Of a stretch of DNA of 64,000 bases, positions 7,051-16,325 are shown in pieces. Under the pieces are notes generated by a model that saw only the letters and a program-made list of their open reading frames with translations, ran no database searches and was not told where the DNA came from. Source of the stretch: WTGU01 sp965200925 (GTDB lineage Bacteria > Pseudomonadota > Alphaproteobacteria > UBA828); contig OZ241738.1 in assembly GCA_965200925.1 (NCBI GenBank), positions 3,100,001 to 3,164,000 on the forward strand, in the 5' to 3' direction. How positions within the stretch are numbered: position 1 is the first letter of the stretch; each line of letters begins with the position of its first letter. The position numbers and the translations under genes were made by a program.

Positions 7051-9525
7051 TCAGGCAGCGGCGCGGGCTTCGGCTTCGCGGATGGCGGCGCGGAGGACCT
7101 TCGGCGTGAGCGGGAGGGAGTCGACCTTGACGCCGAGCGGGCGCAGCGCGTCCTCGATGGCGGCCGCGATCGCCGGCGGTGCGCCCATGCGCCCGCCCTC
7201 GCCGCCGCCCTTGATGCCGTATTCGGTGAAGGGCGAGGGCGTCTCGACATGGCCCACGCGGATGTCGGCCGGCGTCTCCATCAGCGTCGGATGCAGGTAG
7301 TCGGTGAGCAGCGCGTTCTGCAACTGGCCGTTCTCGTCGTAATGGAAATGCTCGTAGAGCGCACTGCCGATGCCGTTCACGGTGCCGCCGCGCACGTGGC
7401 CGGCCAGGGTCATCGGGTTCACCATGGTGCCGCAGTCGTGGACGGCGACGTAGTCGAGGAAGTGGACCTTGCCCGTCTCGACGTCGACCTCGACCACCGG
7501 GAGATGGCACATGTGGCCCACGATCGGGTAGAAGATGCCGAGATCGGTACGGTCCTCCGACGGCATCGTCGTGACCGGGTGGTCGTAGACGTAAGCCGCG
7601 TCGATCCCGCTCGTGAGATCGCGGTCCTCCGGCATCGACAGCCGGAAATAGTGGGCGTGCAGCGCGACCTCGGCGAGCGTCTTCTCCTTGCCGGGGACGC
7701 CCTGGACGCCGATCCTGCCGGCGCGGAACTCGAGGTCGCTCGGGTCTGCCTCCAGCATGTGGCTGGCGACGCGCAGCATCTTCTCCTTGATGACGTCGGC
7801 AGCCCCGCTCACCGCGCCGGCGATCATGACGGTGAAGCGGCTCCCGCCCGGCCCCGACGAATTGAACCCCTTGTCGGAATCGGCGTAGCCGACGGCGATG
7901 TCGGCCGGGTCCATTTCGAGCTTCTCCGCCAGCACCTGGACGGCCATGGTCTCCGGGCTGTTGCCCCAGAAGGGGGCGTTCAGCGTGATGAACGCCTTGC
8001 CCGTCGGGTCGATGTTGATGGAGACGCTTTCGGGCGAGCTGGAGAGCGTGAAGCCGGGGTTGTCGTTCGGGTTCCACATCCAGAACTCGGTGGAACTGAA
8101 GACGCTGCGCTCCTGGCAGGTGGCGACGCCGATGCCGATATGGCGCCCCTGCTTCCGGGCCTCCGCCTGCTTCCTGCGCCAGCCCTCGTAGTCGAGCATC
8201 GAGAGCGCCTCGTCGAGGACGGCCTCGTAATTGCCGCTGTCGTACATGTTGCCGGTCGGCATGATGTAGGGGAAGGCGTCGGCGTCAATGAAATTGCGCC
8301 GGCGGATCTCGACCGGGTCCATGCCGAGCGCGTCGCAGGCGGCGTCCACCAGGCGCTCGAGCACGAAATTGCCGACCTCGGAGCCGAAGCCGCGATAGGC
8401 TCCCTGCTGGCACTTGTTCGTGAACACGGCGGTGAGATCGACCCGGACGCTGCCGATGCGATAGGGGCCGGTGACCTGGGCCATGGCGTTGCCGTGCTGG
8501 CCCACGCCGTACTGGAAGTAGGCGCCGTAGTCGTCGATGACCTTGAGCCGCAGGGCGGTCATCGTGCCGTCCTTCCTGAGCGCGAGCGCGGCGTCGTAGA
8601 TGCGGTCGGAGCCGTGGGCGTCCCCGCTCGTCATGTTGTCGATGCGGTCCTCCAGATACTTGACCGGCCGCCCGACGGCGCGGGCGAGGGTGCCGGCCAA
8701 GGTGCAGACCTTGTGGCAGAAGAGCTTGCTGCCGAAGCTGCCGCCGGCATCGGTCGGCACGATGTTGAGCCGATGGGGATCGACCTTGAGCGAGACCGCG
8801 ATCAGCCAGCCGACATAGTTGTACATCGAGGTGTTGGCGTGGATCGTGAACTTCCCCGTGCCGCGGTCGTAATGGGCGGTGGCGCCGACCGTTTCCAGGG
8901 GCGTCCCGCCGGAGCGCGGCCAGCGCAGCCGCCGCTCGACCGTCAGGTCGGCCGCCGCGAAATCCTCGTCCACCGGGCCGAAGGTGATTGTGCGCTGGAG
9001 CGCCACGTTGGTGTCCCCGCGCTCCGGATGGAGCACCGCGTCCCCGGTGGAGGTCACCGCCTCCTCCGGATCGACCACCGCGGGCAGCGGCGCGTACTCG
9101 ACCTCGATCAGTTCGCATGCGTCCTCGGCGATGTAGCGGCTCTCCGCCACCACGGCCGCCACCGCCTCGCCCACGTGGCGCACGCGGTCCACCGCGATGC
9201 AGTACTGCGTCGTTGGCGGGCTCGAGAAGTCTGCGCAAGGCCCGGTGACCCGGGCCGCCTCCGCGCCCGTCATCACGCAGAGGACGCCGGGCAGCGCCTC
9301 GGCCCGGGCCTTGTCGATGCGCTTGATGCGCGCGTGCGCGTGGGGGCTGCGCAGCACCGCCGCATGGGCCATGTTGGGCAGCGTCACGTCGTCCGCGTAG
9401 GTGCCGGAGCCCGTGAGCAGGCGGGTGTCCTCGACCCGCTTCATGCTGTGGCCGATGGCGAAATAGTCCGACTTCGGCTTCTCCCGCTGCCGGGATTCGG
9501 GAATGTAATGACGCGCGCGGGTCAT
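7051..9525 (-). CDS. Xanthine dehydrogenase family, molybdopterin-binding large subunit
   Basis: An 824-residue catalytic subunit of a three-subunit molybdenum hydroxylase that oxidises C-H next to N or an aldehyde carbon using water. The N-terminal domain has RVEDTRLLTGSGTYADDV and HAHARI; the Mo-cofactor domains contain DAGGSFGSK, GAYRGFGSEVGN, and near the C terminus GIKGGGEGGRMGAPPA with the expected catalytic glutamate. The AYxCSFR loop of CO dehydrogenase is absent, so it is not a CODH. The ATG at 9525 overlaps the small-subunit stop as ATGA. The substrate is unknown; operon neighbours (flavin oxygenase, nicotinate phosphoribosyltransferase) hint at an N-heterocycle. Confidence 0.92.
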   Translation of the reverse strand: MTRARHYIPESRQREKPKSDYFAIGHSMKRVEDTRLLTGSGTYADDVTLPNMAHAAVLRSPHAHARIKRIDKARAEALPGVLCVMTGAEAARVTGPCADFSSPPTTQYCIAVDRVRHVGEAVAAVVAESRYIAEDACELIEVEYAPLPAVVDPEEAVTSTGDAVLHPERGDTNVALQRTITFGPVDEDFAAADLTVERRLRWPRSGGTPLETVGATAHYDRGTGKFTIHANTSMYNYVGWLIAVSLKVDPHRLNIVPTDAGGSFGSKLFCHKVCTLAGTLARAVGRPVKYLEDRIDNMTSGDAHGSDRIYDAALALRKDGTMTALRLKVIDDYGAYFQYGVGQHGNAMAQVTGPYRIGSVRVDLTAVFTNKCQQGAYRGFGSEVGNFVLERLVDAACDALGMDPVEIRRRNFIDADAFPYIMPTGNMYDSGNYEAVLDEALSMLDYEGWRRKQAEARKQGRHIGIGVATCQERSVFSSTEFWMWNPNDNPGFTLSSSPESVSINIDPTGKAFITLNAPFWGNSPETMAVQVLAEKLEMDPADIAVGYADSDKGFNSSGPGGSRFTVMIAGAVSGAADVIKEKMLRVASHMLEADPSDLEFRAGRIGVQGVPGKEKTLAEVALHAHYFRLSMPEDRDLTSGIDAAYVYDHPVTTMPSEDRTDLGIFYPIVGHMCHLPVVEVDVETGKVHFLDYVAVHDCGTMVNPMTLAGHVRGGTVNGIGSALYEHFHYDENGQLQNALLTDYLHPTLMETPADIRVGHVETPSPFTEYGIKGGGEGGRMGAPPAIAAAIEDALRPLGVKVDSLPLTPKVLRAAIREAEARAAA

Positions 9526-10004
9526 GTTCTGGCCCCCTGCATCCGTTCGGCGGCGGCCTGCACCGCCTCCACGATGGTCTGATAGCCGGTGCACCGGCAG
9601 AGGTTGCTGGAGATCGCCTCGCGAATGTCCTCGGCGCTGGGCGCCGTCGCGTTCTCCAGAAGCTCGACCGCGGTCATCAACATGCCGGGCGTGCAGAAGC
9701 CGCATTGCAGGCCGTGCTTCTCCCAGAACGCTTCCTGGAGCGGGTGCATGTCGTCGGCGGTGCCCAGCCCTTCGACGGTGTGCACCTGCGCGCCCTCCGC
9801 CTGGACGGCGAACATCAGGCAGGAGCGGACGCTCTCGCCGTCGACCAGCACGGTGCAGGCGCCGCAGACCCCGTGCTCGCAGCCCACATGGGTGCCCGTC
9901 AGCCCCAGCTGCTCGCGCAGGAAATCGCTGAGCAGCGTGCGCGGCTCCGCACGGGCCTCGCGGGCCTCGCCGTTGACCACGAGTGCGATGGTGCGTGTCA
10001 CCAT
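9522..10004 (-). CDS. Xanthine dehydrogenase family, [2Fe-2S] small subunit
   Basis: A 160-residue electron-transfer subunit with two [2Fe-2S] clusters. The plant-ferredoxin-type cluster ligands are in GCEHGVCGACTVLVDG and SCL (Cys42, 47, 50 and 62). The second, alpha-helical cluster ligands are in CGFCTPG and LCRCTGY (about Cys101, 104, 136 and 138). The length is typical of CoxS/NdhS-type subunits. The ATG at 10004 starts the conserved beta-grasp domain directly, 11 bp after the FAD subunit stop, and the 3' end overlaps the large-subunit start by four bases. The order FAD subunit, Fe-S subunit, Mo subunit is the usual cox-type order. Confidence 0.95.
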   Translation of the reverse strand: MVTRTIALVVNGEAREARAEPRTLLSDFLREQLGLTGTHVGCEHGVCGACTVLVDGESVRSCLMFAVQAEGAQVHTVEGLGTADDMHPLQEAFWEKHGLQCGFCTPGMLMTAVELLENATAPSAEDIREAISSNLCRCTGYQTIVEAVQAAAERMQGART

Positions 10005-10015
10005 GTCGGTCTCCT

Positions 10016-10879
10016 TCAGCGGCAGCGGGAGAACGCCTCGGCGAGCGCCCGCCGGGCCAAGCCACGCACGAGATCGCGCCGGTAGTCCGCATCCGCGTGG
10101 TAATCCTCGCCCGGGTCCACGTCGTCGGCCGCGATTCCGGCCGCCCGGCGGAAGGCCTCGTCGGTGGGAGCCGCCCCGCGCAGGGAATCCTCGGCCCGGC
10201 GCGCCCGGTGCGGCCCGTCGCCCACGCCGGCGCAGCCGAGCCGGGCCGCGCCGCAGGCGTCGCCGTCGCGTTCGACCGTAGCGCCCACGGCGACATGGGC
10301 GAAATCGCCCTTGCGGGCGCTGACCTCCTGGAAGGCCCACCCCTGGCCCGCCGCCGCGCGCGGCACGCGCAGCTCGACCAGAAGCTCGTCGGGGCGGGCG
10401 TCCGTGCTCAAGGCGCCGGCGAAGAAATCGGAAGCGCCCACGACTCGTTCGCCGGCGACGCTGCGCAGCACGAATTCCGCGTCGCACATCAGCATCACGG
10501 CCGGCATCTCCGAGGCCGGGTCGGCGTGGCAGAGATTGCCGCAGAGCGTGCCGCGGTTGCGGATCGGCCCGTGGGCGACATGGGCGTAGGCGGCGGCCAT
10601 CAGCGGGCATGCCTCACGCACGGCGGGCGATTCGTGCACCGCCTTGTGGCGGGCCAGGGCACCGATCCGCAGCTGCCCGTCATCGAGGCGCACGTGGTCG
10701 AGATCGGGGAGGCGGTTGATGTCGACCAGCAGGCCGGGATGCAGCACTCGCAGATTCAGCATCGGCACCAGGCTCTGGCCGCCGGCCAGAACCTTGGCCT
10801 CATCGCCGTGCTCCGAGAGCAACGCAAGCGCCTCCTGAAGCGTCTCCGGGCGGTGGTAGTCGAACGGCGGTGGCTTCAT
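10016..10879 (-). CDS. Xanthine dehydrogenase family, FAD-binding subunit
   Basis: A 287-residue CoxM-like subunit that passes electrons from the Fe-S clusters to FAD. The FAD-binding motifs are clear: KVLAGGQSLVPMLNLR near residue 30 and RNRGTLCGNLCHADPASE near residue 107. The start is the ATG at 10879 (MKPPPFDYHRP, the standard family start), 57 bp after the flavin oxygenase gene. Most of the C-terminal third (PHRARRAEDSL onward) is typical. It is the third gene of the minus-strand unit NAPRT, flavin oxygenase, FAD, Fe-S and Mo subunits. A second, unlinked FAD subunit of the same family is at 37184. Confidence 0.93.
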   Translation of the reverse strand: MKPPPFDYHRPETLQEALALLSEHGDEAKVLAGGQSLVPMLNLRVLHPGLLVDINRLPDLDHVRLDDGQLRIGALARHKAVHESPAVREACPLMAAAYAHVAHGPIRNRGTLCGNLCHADPASEMPAVMLMCDAEFVLRSVAGERVVGASDFFAGALSTDARPDELLVELRVPRAAAGQGWAFQEVSARKGDFAHVAVGATVERDGDACGAARLGCAGVGDGPHRARRAEDSLRGAAPTDEAFRRAAGIAADDVDPGEDYHADADYRRDLVRGLARRALAEAFSRCR

Positions 10880-10936
10880 CCCGAGGGCCTCCCTTCCCGT
10901 TCCCGGACGGCGATCCGGTTCGTCCCACGCCACACT

Positions 10937-12127
10937 CTAGAGCAAGCCGGCGTCCGGTTCCAAGCCGAGAACCGCGCGGCCGTACAGGGCGCCCGCCACG
11001 TCGAAGTTGAAGGAGATGTGTGCGTTGATCGCATGGATGTCGCGAAAGCTCCGTTGCAGGGGATTGCGCTCGTAGAGCGCGGCCCCGCCGGCTGCCCCGA
11101 ACAAGGTGTCGACCGCCCGCCGGCATTCGTTGGCGGCGTGGGCGCCGTCGCGCCGGAAGCGCGCCTTGGTCGTCATGTCGGGGACCGTCCCGGCCTCCGC
11201 ATGCGCCATCGCCTCCGCGCAGGCGGCGCGCATCAGGGCACCGGCCGCGTCGATCCTGACCGCCGCCTCCGCGATCTTGATCTGCACCGGCGCGTGTTCG
11301 GCCACCCTCGTGCCGCCGTAGGAGCCGACGCGCTTCGCCGTCGCGGCGACGAACCCCTCCAGTGCCCCTTCCGCCGTGCCGAGCGCGCACCCCGCCAGCA
11401 CGTAAGGGAACATCGCGAAGACGGGAAGCCTGTAGACGGCCCCGGTGTTGAGCGCGAGGCCCGGCGCCCGGCAGCCCTTGGTGTCCTCCACCGAGAGGGT
11501 GCGGTGCGCCGGCACGAACGCCTCCTCCACGACCACGTCGTTGCTCCCCGTCCCGCGCAGGGCGGCGGCGTGCCAGGTATCGACGATGACGAAGTCGGCG
11601 CGGGGAAGCAGGAAGATGCGGTGCTCGGCCGGGTCCGTCCAGGCGACGATGCCGCCCAGCATGATCCAGCCGCTGGAATCCACCCCGCTCGAGAACGGCC
11701 AGCGCCCGGACAGGACGAACCCGCCGTCCACCGCGCGCGCCCGCCCGGCGGGAAAGATCAGCGACGCCGCGACGAGCGCGTCCCGGTCCCCATCCCAGAC
11801 CTCGGCCTGGGCTTCCGGCTCGAACATGGCCAGCATCCAGTGGTGGCTCAGGAGGTTGGTCAGGTTCCAGGCGCTCGACGGACAGGCGCGGGCGATGACG
11901 GCGCCCAGATCGACGAGGATGCCGTAATCGAGCTCGCCGCCGCCCACCCGCTTCGGCTGCAACACGCGGAACAGCCTGTTTTCGTGAAACGCGGCTTCCG
12001 TCTCCGCCGGCAACCGCCGCCGCTCCTCGGCCAGGGCGGCGCGTTCCCGCAGGACCGGCAGCAACGCCTCGGCCCGACGCAGGATCGTCTCGCGGCCGGC
12101 GGGCCGCGCCGCTTCCCGGTGGTTCAT
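10937..12127 (-). CDS. Acyl-CoA dehydrogenase-fold flavin-dependent monooxygenase (group D type)
   Basis: A 396-residue protein with the acyl-CoA dehydrogenase fold but features of the HpaB/HsaA-like two-component oxygenases, which use reduced flavin supplied by a separate reductase. Visible are the N-terminal helical region, the central VLSGRWPFSSGVDSSGWIMLGG strand region and WHAAALRGTGSNDVVVEEAFVP, the last shared with pigment-production hydroxylases. No acyl-CoA catalytic glutamate can be assigned. The ATG overlaps the stop of the nicotinate phosphoribosyltransferase gene (ATGA at 12124-12127), so the two are coupled. No flavin reductase gene is adjacent. A paralogue lies at 27553-28707. 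Confidence 0.82.
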   Translation of the reverse strand: MNHREAARPAGRETILRRAEALLPVLRERAALAEERRRLPAETEAAFHENRLFRVLQPKRVGGGELDYGILVDLGAVIARACPSSAWNLTNLLSHHWMLAMFEPEAQAEVWDGDRDALVAASLIFPAGRARAVDGGFVLSGRWPFSSGVDSSGWIMLGGIVAWTDPAEHRIFLLPRADFVIVDTWHAAALRGTGSNDVVVEEAFVPAHRTLSVEDTKGCRAPGLALNTGAVYRLPVFAMFPYVLAGCALGTAEGALEGFVAATAKRVGSYGGTRVAEHAPVQIKIAEAAVRIDAAGALMRAACAEAMAHAEAGTVPDMTTKARFRRDGAHAANECRRAVDTLFGAAGGAALYERNPLQRSFRDIHAINAHISFNFDVAGALYGRAVLGLEPDAGLL

Positions 12128-13284
12128 CGGCGGCGGCCCCGCGGCTTCCCGCCGGCGTCGCGCAGCAGGAATTCGCGGCCGAGCTTGACCCGGGCGGCGC
12201 CGTCATATTCGACGATGTCCGCCGTGGCATAGGTCTCGGACCAGTTCTCGGGCAGGAACGAGCCGGTACCGATCATGTCGATGGGCGCATTCACGCCGGC
12301 CATGACCTTGCACTTGGCGGGGGTGAAGCCGGAGCTGGCGACGATCTTGACGCGCTCGAAGCCGGCCTCGTCGAGCGCCGCCCGCAGGTGGAACAACGCC
12401 GCCGCGCTGACCCCGGTGCCGTTCAGCCAGCGCAGCTCGGTCTCCGTCCGGTACTCGCGGATGGCGTTCGGGCTGTGGCGGTCGAGCACGGCGTAGGATT
12501 CCGCCATGTCCAGCCCCTCGACGTAGCGGCTGCCGTGGGTGTCGAGGCGGATACCGAGATCGCCGCCGGCCGCCAGTTTGGGAAAGCGCCGGCAGACCGC
12601 AAGCGCGTCGCTGATCTCCCTGCCGAAATAATCGACGAGCACCGTCATCGGCTCGTCCGGGAACAGCGCGTGAAACATCTCCGCGGCGCGCACGGTCGAG
12701 CCGGCGTAGCCGACCAGCGCGTGGGGCATGGTGCCGAGCCCGCGCTCGTTGCCGAAATAATGGGCGGTCGCGTCGGTCGCGTTGCCGACGAAGCCGATGG
12801 CGTCCGCGTCCCGCTGCGCCGCCTTCGAGCCGACGCTCGCCGCATAGGCCATCATCTCGGCCATCTCCAGGCCCGCGCAATGGCGTGCGTCCATGGCCAT
12901 GAAGGCGACCTTGGGCAGGGCGCGCGCCATCGCATAGGCGTTGTAGGCGGCGACGCAGGCGGCGCCCAGGCGTTGCAGGTAGAGCGTCTCGAGATCGACC
13001 AGGTGGCGGAACGACCCGGAAAGATAGACCAGCGGCTCGCCGGCCCCGACCCATTCCCCTTCCGCGAACCGGCAATCGATGGCGAACGCGCTGTCGCGTT
13101 CGGCCGCGACCGCCTCCAGCCATTCGACCATGAGTCGGGGCGCGAAACAGACGGGCCGCCGCAGGAACACCGCGTAGGTGACGGTCGCGTCCCCGAAGCG
13201 GGCGATGGCCTCGCGCGTTCGCGTGAAGTAGCGGTCGGTATGGCGGGCGACCTCCAGATGGGCCGGCGAGACGGAATTCGCCAT
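12124..13284 (-). CDS. Nicotinate phosphoribosyltransferase-like protein
   Basis: A 386-residue member of the nicotinate phosphoribosyltransferase family (nicotinate plus PRPP to nicotinate mononucleotide, NAD salvage). Recognisable segments are the N-terminal TDRYFTRTREA (the conserved D-Y-F-T stretch), GTMPHALVGYAGS, the IRLDTHGSRYVEGLDM strand and VNAPIDMIGTGSFLP, the last two lining the phosphoribosyl site. It is shorter than the 400-440 residues of bacterial PncB and closer to archaeal-type members. The ATG at 13284 lies 26 bp downstream of the DAHP synthase gene on the same strand and the stop overlaps the flavin oxygenase start, so it bridges the two functional groups. Confidence 0.85.
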   Translation of the reverse strand: MANSVSPAHLEVARHTDRYFTRTREAIARFGDATVTYAVFLRRPVCFAPRLMVEWLEAVAAERDSAFAIDCRFAEGEWVGAGEPLVYLSGSFRHLVDLETLYLQRLGAACVAAYNAYAMARALPKVAFMAMDARHCAGLEMAEMMAYAASVGSKAAQRDADAIGFVGNATDATAHYFGNERGLGTMPHALVGYAGSTVRAAEMFHALFPDEPMTVLVDYFGREISDALAVCRRFPKLAAGGDLGIRLDTHGSRYVEGLDMAESYAVLDRHSPNAIREYRTETELRWLNGTGVSAAALFHLRAALDEAGFERVKIVASSGFTPAKCKVMAGVNAPIDMIGTGSFLPENWSETYATADIVEYDGAARVKLGREFLLRDAGGKPRGRRR

Positions 13285-13310
13285 GGCGGCCGCGCGCGAT
13301 GCGGACGCGG

Positions 13311-14693
13311 CTATTCGCGCGCCGCCCGCGACTGCCCGTCGTCCGCCCGCTCCGCCTTGAGCCGCTCGGCGATGAGGAACGCGAGCTCCAGCGCCTGGGA
13401 GGCGTTGAGCCGGGGGTCGCAATGGGTGTGGTAGCGGTCGGAGAGCCGCTCCTCGGTGATCGCCTGGGCACCGCCCAGGCATTCGGTCACGTCCTGGCCG
13501 GTCATCTCGAAATGGACTCCGCCCGGATGCGTCCCCTCGGCCCGGTGGACCGCGAAGAAGCCACGGACCTCTGCCAGGATGCGGTCGAAGGGGCGGGTCT
13601 TGTAGCCGTTGGAGGATTTGATCGTGTTGCCGTGCATCGGGTCGCAGGTCCAGAGCACGTGCCGGCCTTCCCGCGCGACGGCGCGCAGCAGGGGCGGCAG
13701 CTTGGTCTCGACCGCATCGTGCCCCATGCGCGTGATCACCGTGAGGCGGCCCGGCTCGTTGCGCGGGTTCAGTCGGTCGATCAGGACGAGCAGCTCGTCC
13801 GGCCCCAGGCCGGGGCCGGCCTTGAGGCCGAGCGGGTTGCCGACGCCGCTCAGGAAGTCCACATGCGCGCCGTCCGGCTGGCGCGTCCGGTCCCCGATCC
13901 AGAGCATGTGCGCGGCGCAGTCGTACCACTGGCCCGTGGTCGAATCGATCCGGGTCAGCGCCTGTTCGTATTGCAGGACGAGGGCTTCGTGGGAGGTGTA
14001 GAACTCGGTTTCGCGGATCTGCGGCGTGGTGTCGCTCGTCAGGCCGCAGGCGGCCATGAAGTCGAGCGTCTCCCCCAGCTGGTTGGCCAGCGCCTCGTAG
14101 CGCGCGCCCTGCGTGCTTGCGGCGACGAAGCCCAGGTTCCAGCGATGCACCGCATGCAGGTCGGCGTAACCGCCCTGGGCCAGGGCGCGCAGCAGGTTGA
14201 GCGTCGCCGCCGACTGGCCGTAGGCCTGCATCAGCCGTTCCGGATCGGGCGTCCGCGCGCGTTCGTCGAACGCCATCCCGTTCACCATGTCGCCGCGATA
14301 GGCGGGCAGGGTCGTGCCGTCCAGGGTCTCGGTATCGGCGGAACGCGGCTTGGCGAACTGGCCCGCGAGCCGGCCGACCTTGACCACCGGGAGCCTGGCG
14401 CCGTAGGTCAGCACGATCGCCATCTGGAGGAGGACGCGGAAGGTGTCGCGGATGGTGTCCGGGTGGAACTCCGCGAAGCTCTCGGCGCAATCGCCGCCCT
14501 GGAGGAGGAAGGCCTGGCCTTCGCAGGCCCGCCCGAGCCGCGCGCGCAGGCGCCGCGCCTCGCCGGCGAAGACCAGCGGCGGCGTGCGCCCGAGGCGCGC
14601 TTCGACCGCGGCCAGCGCCGCCGCGTCGGGCCAAGCCGGTTGCTGCCGGATCGGCAACCCGCGCCAGCGGTCCGGGCTCCAGGTGCCGGGCAT
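13311..14693 (-). CDS. 3-deoxy-7-phosphoheptulonate synthase, class II
   Basis: A 460-residue class II (plant-type) DAHP synthase that condenses phosphoenolpyruvate with erythrose 4-phosphate at the entry to the shikimate pathway. Signature stretches are LLQGGDCAESFAEF near residue 63, KVGRLAGQFAKPRS, YRGDMVNG, the metal and substrate region EALVLQYEQALTR, WTCDPMHGNTI, and the C-terminal HTCDPRLNASQALELAF-like end (here HCDPRLNASQ). Length and order are normal. The gene begins at the ATG at 14693, 87 bp after glutathione reductase, and nicotinate phosphoribosyltransferase follows closely, so the three may form a transcript. Confidence 0.96.
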   Translation of the reverse strand: MPGTWSPDRWRGLPIRQQPAWPDAAALAAVEARLGRTPPLVFAGEARRLRARLGRACEGQAFLLQGGDCAESFAEFHPDTIRDTFRVLLQMAIVLTYGARLPVVKVGRLAGQFAKPRSADTETLDGTTLPAYRGDMVNGMAFDERARTPDPERLMQAYGQSAATLNLLRALAQGGYADLHAVHRWNLGFVAASTQGARYEALANQLGETLDFMAACGLTSDTTPQIRETEFYTSHEALVLQYEQALTRIDSTTGQWYDCAAHMLWIGDRTRQPDGAHVDFLSGVGNPLGLKAGPGLGPDELLVLIDRLNPRNEPGRLTVITRMGHDAVETKLPPLLRAVAREGRHVLWTCDPMHGNTIKSSNGYKTRPFDRILAEVRGFFAVHRAEGTHPGGVHFEMTGQDVTECLGGAQAITEERLSDRYHTHCDPRLNASQALELAFLIAERLKAERADDGQSRAARE

Positions 14694-14780
14694 GTCGTTC
14701 TCCTCGGGCGCTCCCCTCGTCGCGCCGTGCCATACACCCGAACCGCCCGGCGTGCCAGCCTTTTCCGCCGCGAGGCGGCG

Positions 14781-16151
14781 CTATCCGGCGGCGGCGGGCG
14801 CGAGCGGCGGGGCCGGCTCGTACATGGTGACGAACTCTTCCGCCGCGGTCGGATGCACGGCCATGGTGGCGTCGAACCGGGCCTTGGTCGCGCCCGCCTT
14901 GACGGCGATGCCGAGGAGCTGGATCGCCTCGCCCGCGCCTTCGCCGACCATGTGGCAGCCGACCACCCGGTCGGACCGGCGCTCGACGACGAGCTTCATG
15001 AACACCGTCTCGTCGCGCCCCGTCAGGGTGTGCTTGAGCGGGCGGAAGCGGGTCCTGTACACGGCGACGTCGCCGCAGGCGCGCCGGGCTTCCTCCTCGG
15101 TCAGCCCGACGGCGCCGGCCTCCGGCTGCGTGAAGACGGCCGTCGCCACGTCGCGGTGGTCGGGGGTCTGCGGGTTGTCGTTGTAGAGGGTCTCGGCCAG
15201 GCAGCGGCCTTCGTGGATCGCCACCGGAGTCAGGTTGATGCGGCAGGTGACGTCGCCCACCGCGTGAATACCGGCCACGCCCGTGTACGAGGCGGCATCG
15301 ACCCGGACGGCGCCCCGTTCGTCCGTCTCGACGCCTGCCGCTTCGAGGCCGAGGCCGGCGACGTTCGGCTTGCGCCCGGTGGCGAACAGCACCCGGTCCG
15401 CCTCGATGGCGTCACCCGCCGTCGTGGCGACGGCGACCCCGCCCGGCGCGCGCGCGAGCGAGACCGCGTTGGTGTTCAGCCGGACGTCGATTCCCGTCTT
15501 GCGCATCTCCTCGCAGAGGACGGCGCGCAAATCCCCGTCGAAGCCGCGCAGCAGCATCCCGGAGCGGTAGAGCAGGGTCACCCGGGCGCCGAGGCCGCGC
15601 AGGATGCAGGCGAACTCGCAGGCGATGTAACCGCCGCCGACGATGACGACGCGCCCCGGCAGCGCCGGCAGGTCGAACACGCGGTCGGAATCGATCGCGA
15701 GGTCGATGCCGGGGATGTCCGGCATGGCGGGCCGGCCGCCGGTCGCGATCAGGATCGTCTCGGCGCGGAGGCGGCGCGCGCCGACGGCGACGGTGTGGGC
15801 ATCGACGAAGCGGCCGGTGCCCGCGATCACCGTCGCACCGGATTCCTCGAGCAGACGCCGGTAGACCCCTTCCAGCCGGTCGAGCTCGCGGGATTTGGCC
15901 CGCACCAGCGCCGGCCAGTCGAAGGCGTGCGGGCCGCCGCTCCAGCCGTAGGCCGCCGCGTCCTCGAAGTCGTGGCGGAAATGCGAGGCATAGACCAGGA
16001 GCTTCTTCGGGATGCAGCCGCGATGGACGCAGGTGCCGCCGAGCCGCCCGCTCTCGATCAGTCCGACCCGCGCGCCGTAGCCCGCCGCCCGCCGCGCGCA
16101 GGCCACCCCGCCGGAGCCGCCGCCGATCACCAGGAGGTCGAAATCCGTCAT
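14781..16151 (-). CDS. gor: Glutathione-disulfide reductase
   Basis: A 456-residue FAD/NAD(P)-dependent disulfide reductase. It has the FAD-binding GGGSGGVACARRAAGYGA, the redox-active disulfide GGTCVHRGCIPKK (CxxxxC at about residues 42-47), a second dinucleotide fold VVIVGGGYIACEFACIL, the ATGRKPNVAGLGLE stretch, HAVGDVT for FAD binding, and the C-terminal VHPTAAEEFVTM with the active-site His-Glu pair typical of glutathione reductase. The ATG at 16151 is chosen because the FAD motif starts there; the longer frame upstream would run into the tRNA gene, whose 3' end is only 33 bp away on the same strand. Confidence 0.95.
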   Translation of the reverse strand: MTDFDLLVIGGGSGGVACARRAAGYGARVGLIESGRLGGTCVHRGCIPKKLLVYASHFRHDFEDAAAYGWSGGPHAFDWPALVRAKSRELDRLEGVYRRLLEESGATVIAGTGRFVDAHTVAVGARRLRAETILIATGGRPAMPDIPGIDLAIDSDRVFDLPALPGRVVIVGGGYIACEFACILRGLGARVTLLYRSGMLLRGFDGDLRAVLCEEMRKTGIDVRLNTNAVSLARAPGGVAVATTAGDAIEADRVLFATGRKPNVAGLGLEAAGVETDERGAVRVDAASYTGVAGIHAVGDVTCRINLTPVAIHEGRCLAETLYNDNPQTPDHRDVATAVFTQPEAGAVGLTEEEARRACGDVAVYRTRFRPLKHTLTGRDETVFMKLVVERRSDRVVGCHMVGEGAGEAIQLLGIAVKAGATKARFDATMAVHPTAAEEFVTMYEPAPPLAPAAAG

Positions 16152-16184
16152 CGTTCCTTCAAGTCGCGGCCGCCGAGGGGGCGG

Positions 16185-16258
16185 TGGGCCCGGCAGGACT
16201 CGAACCTGCAACAACGCCGTTATGAGCGGCGGGTTCTGACCGATTGAACTACGGGCCC
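16185..16258 (-). tRNA. tRNA with CAT anticodon (elongator Met or Ile2)
   Basis: Read on the minus strand, a complete cloverleaf forms: acceptor GGGCCCG pairs with CGGGCCC, the D arm is GTTC/GAAC, the anticodon stem CGCCG/CGGCG encloses loop CTCATAA, the variable loop is 5 nt, and the T arm GCAGG/CCTGC encloses TTCGAGT. The discriminator is A and the CCA end is not encoded. The G1-C72 pair rules out the initiator tRNA. CAT alone cannot separate elongator methionine from lysidine-modified isoleucine-2. Confidence 0.93.
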
Positions 16259-16325
16259 GGCCGGCGGCGCGCCCATCATAGAGCAGGCGCCCGGTGAATG
16301 CGCCCCCGGGCCGGACCGGCGCGGA

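Noticed and set aside
7051..10879. Aerobic CO dehydrogenase (coxMSL)
   Set aside because: The large subunit has GAYRGFG instead of the AYxCSFR active-site loop of true CO dehydrogenase.
7249..16247. Very long plus-strand frames (up to 982 codons) opposite the molybdenum hydroxylase, DAHP synthase and reductase genes
   Set aside because: GC-rich third positions keep the antisense frame free of stops; the minus-strand products are clear family members.
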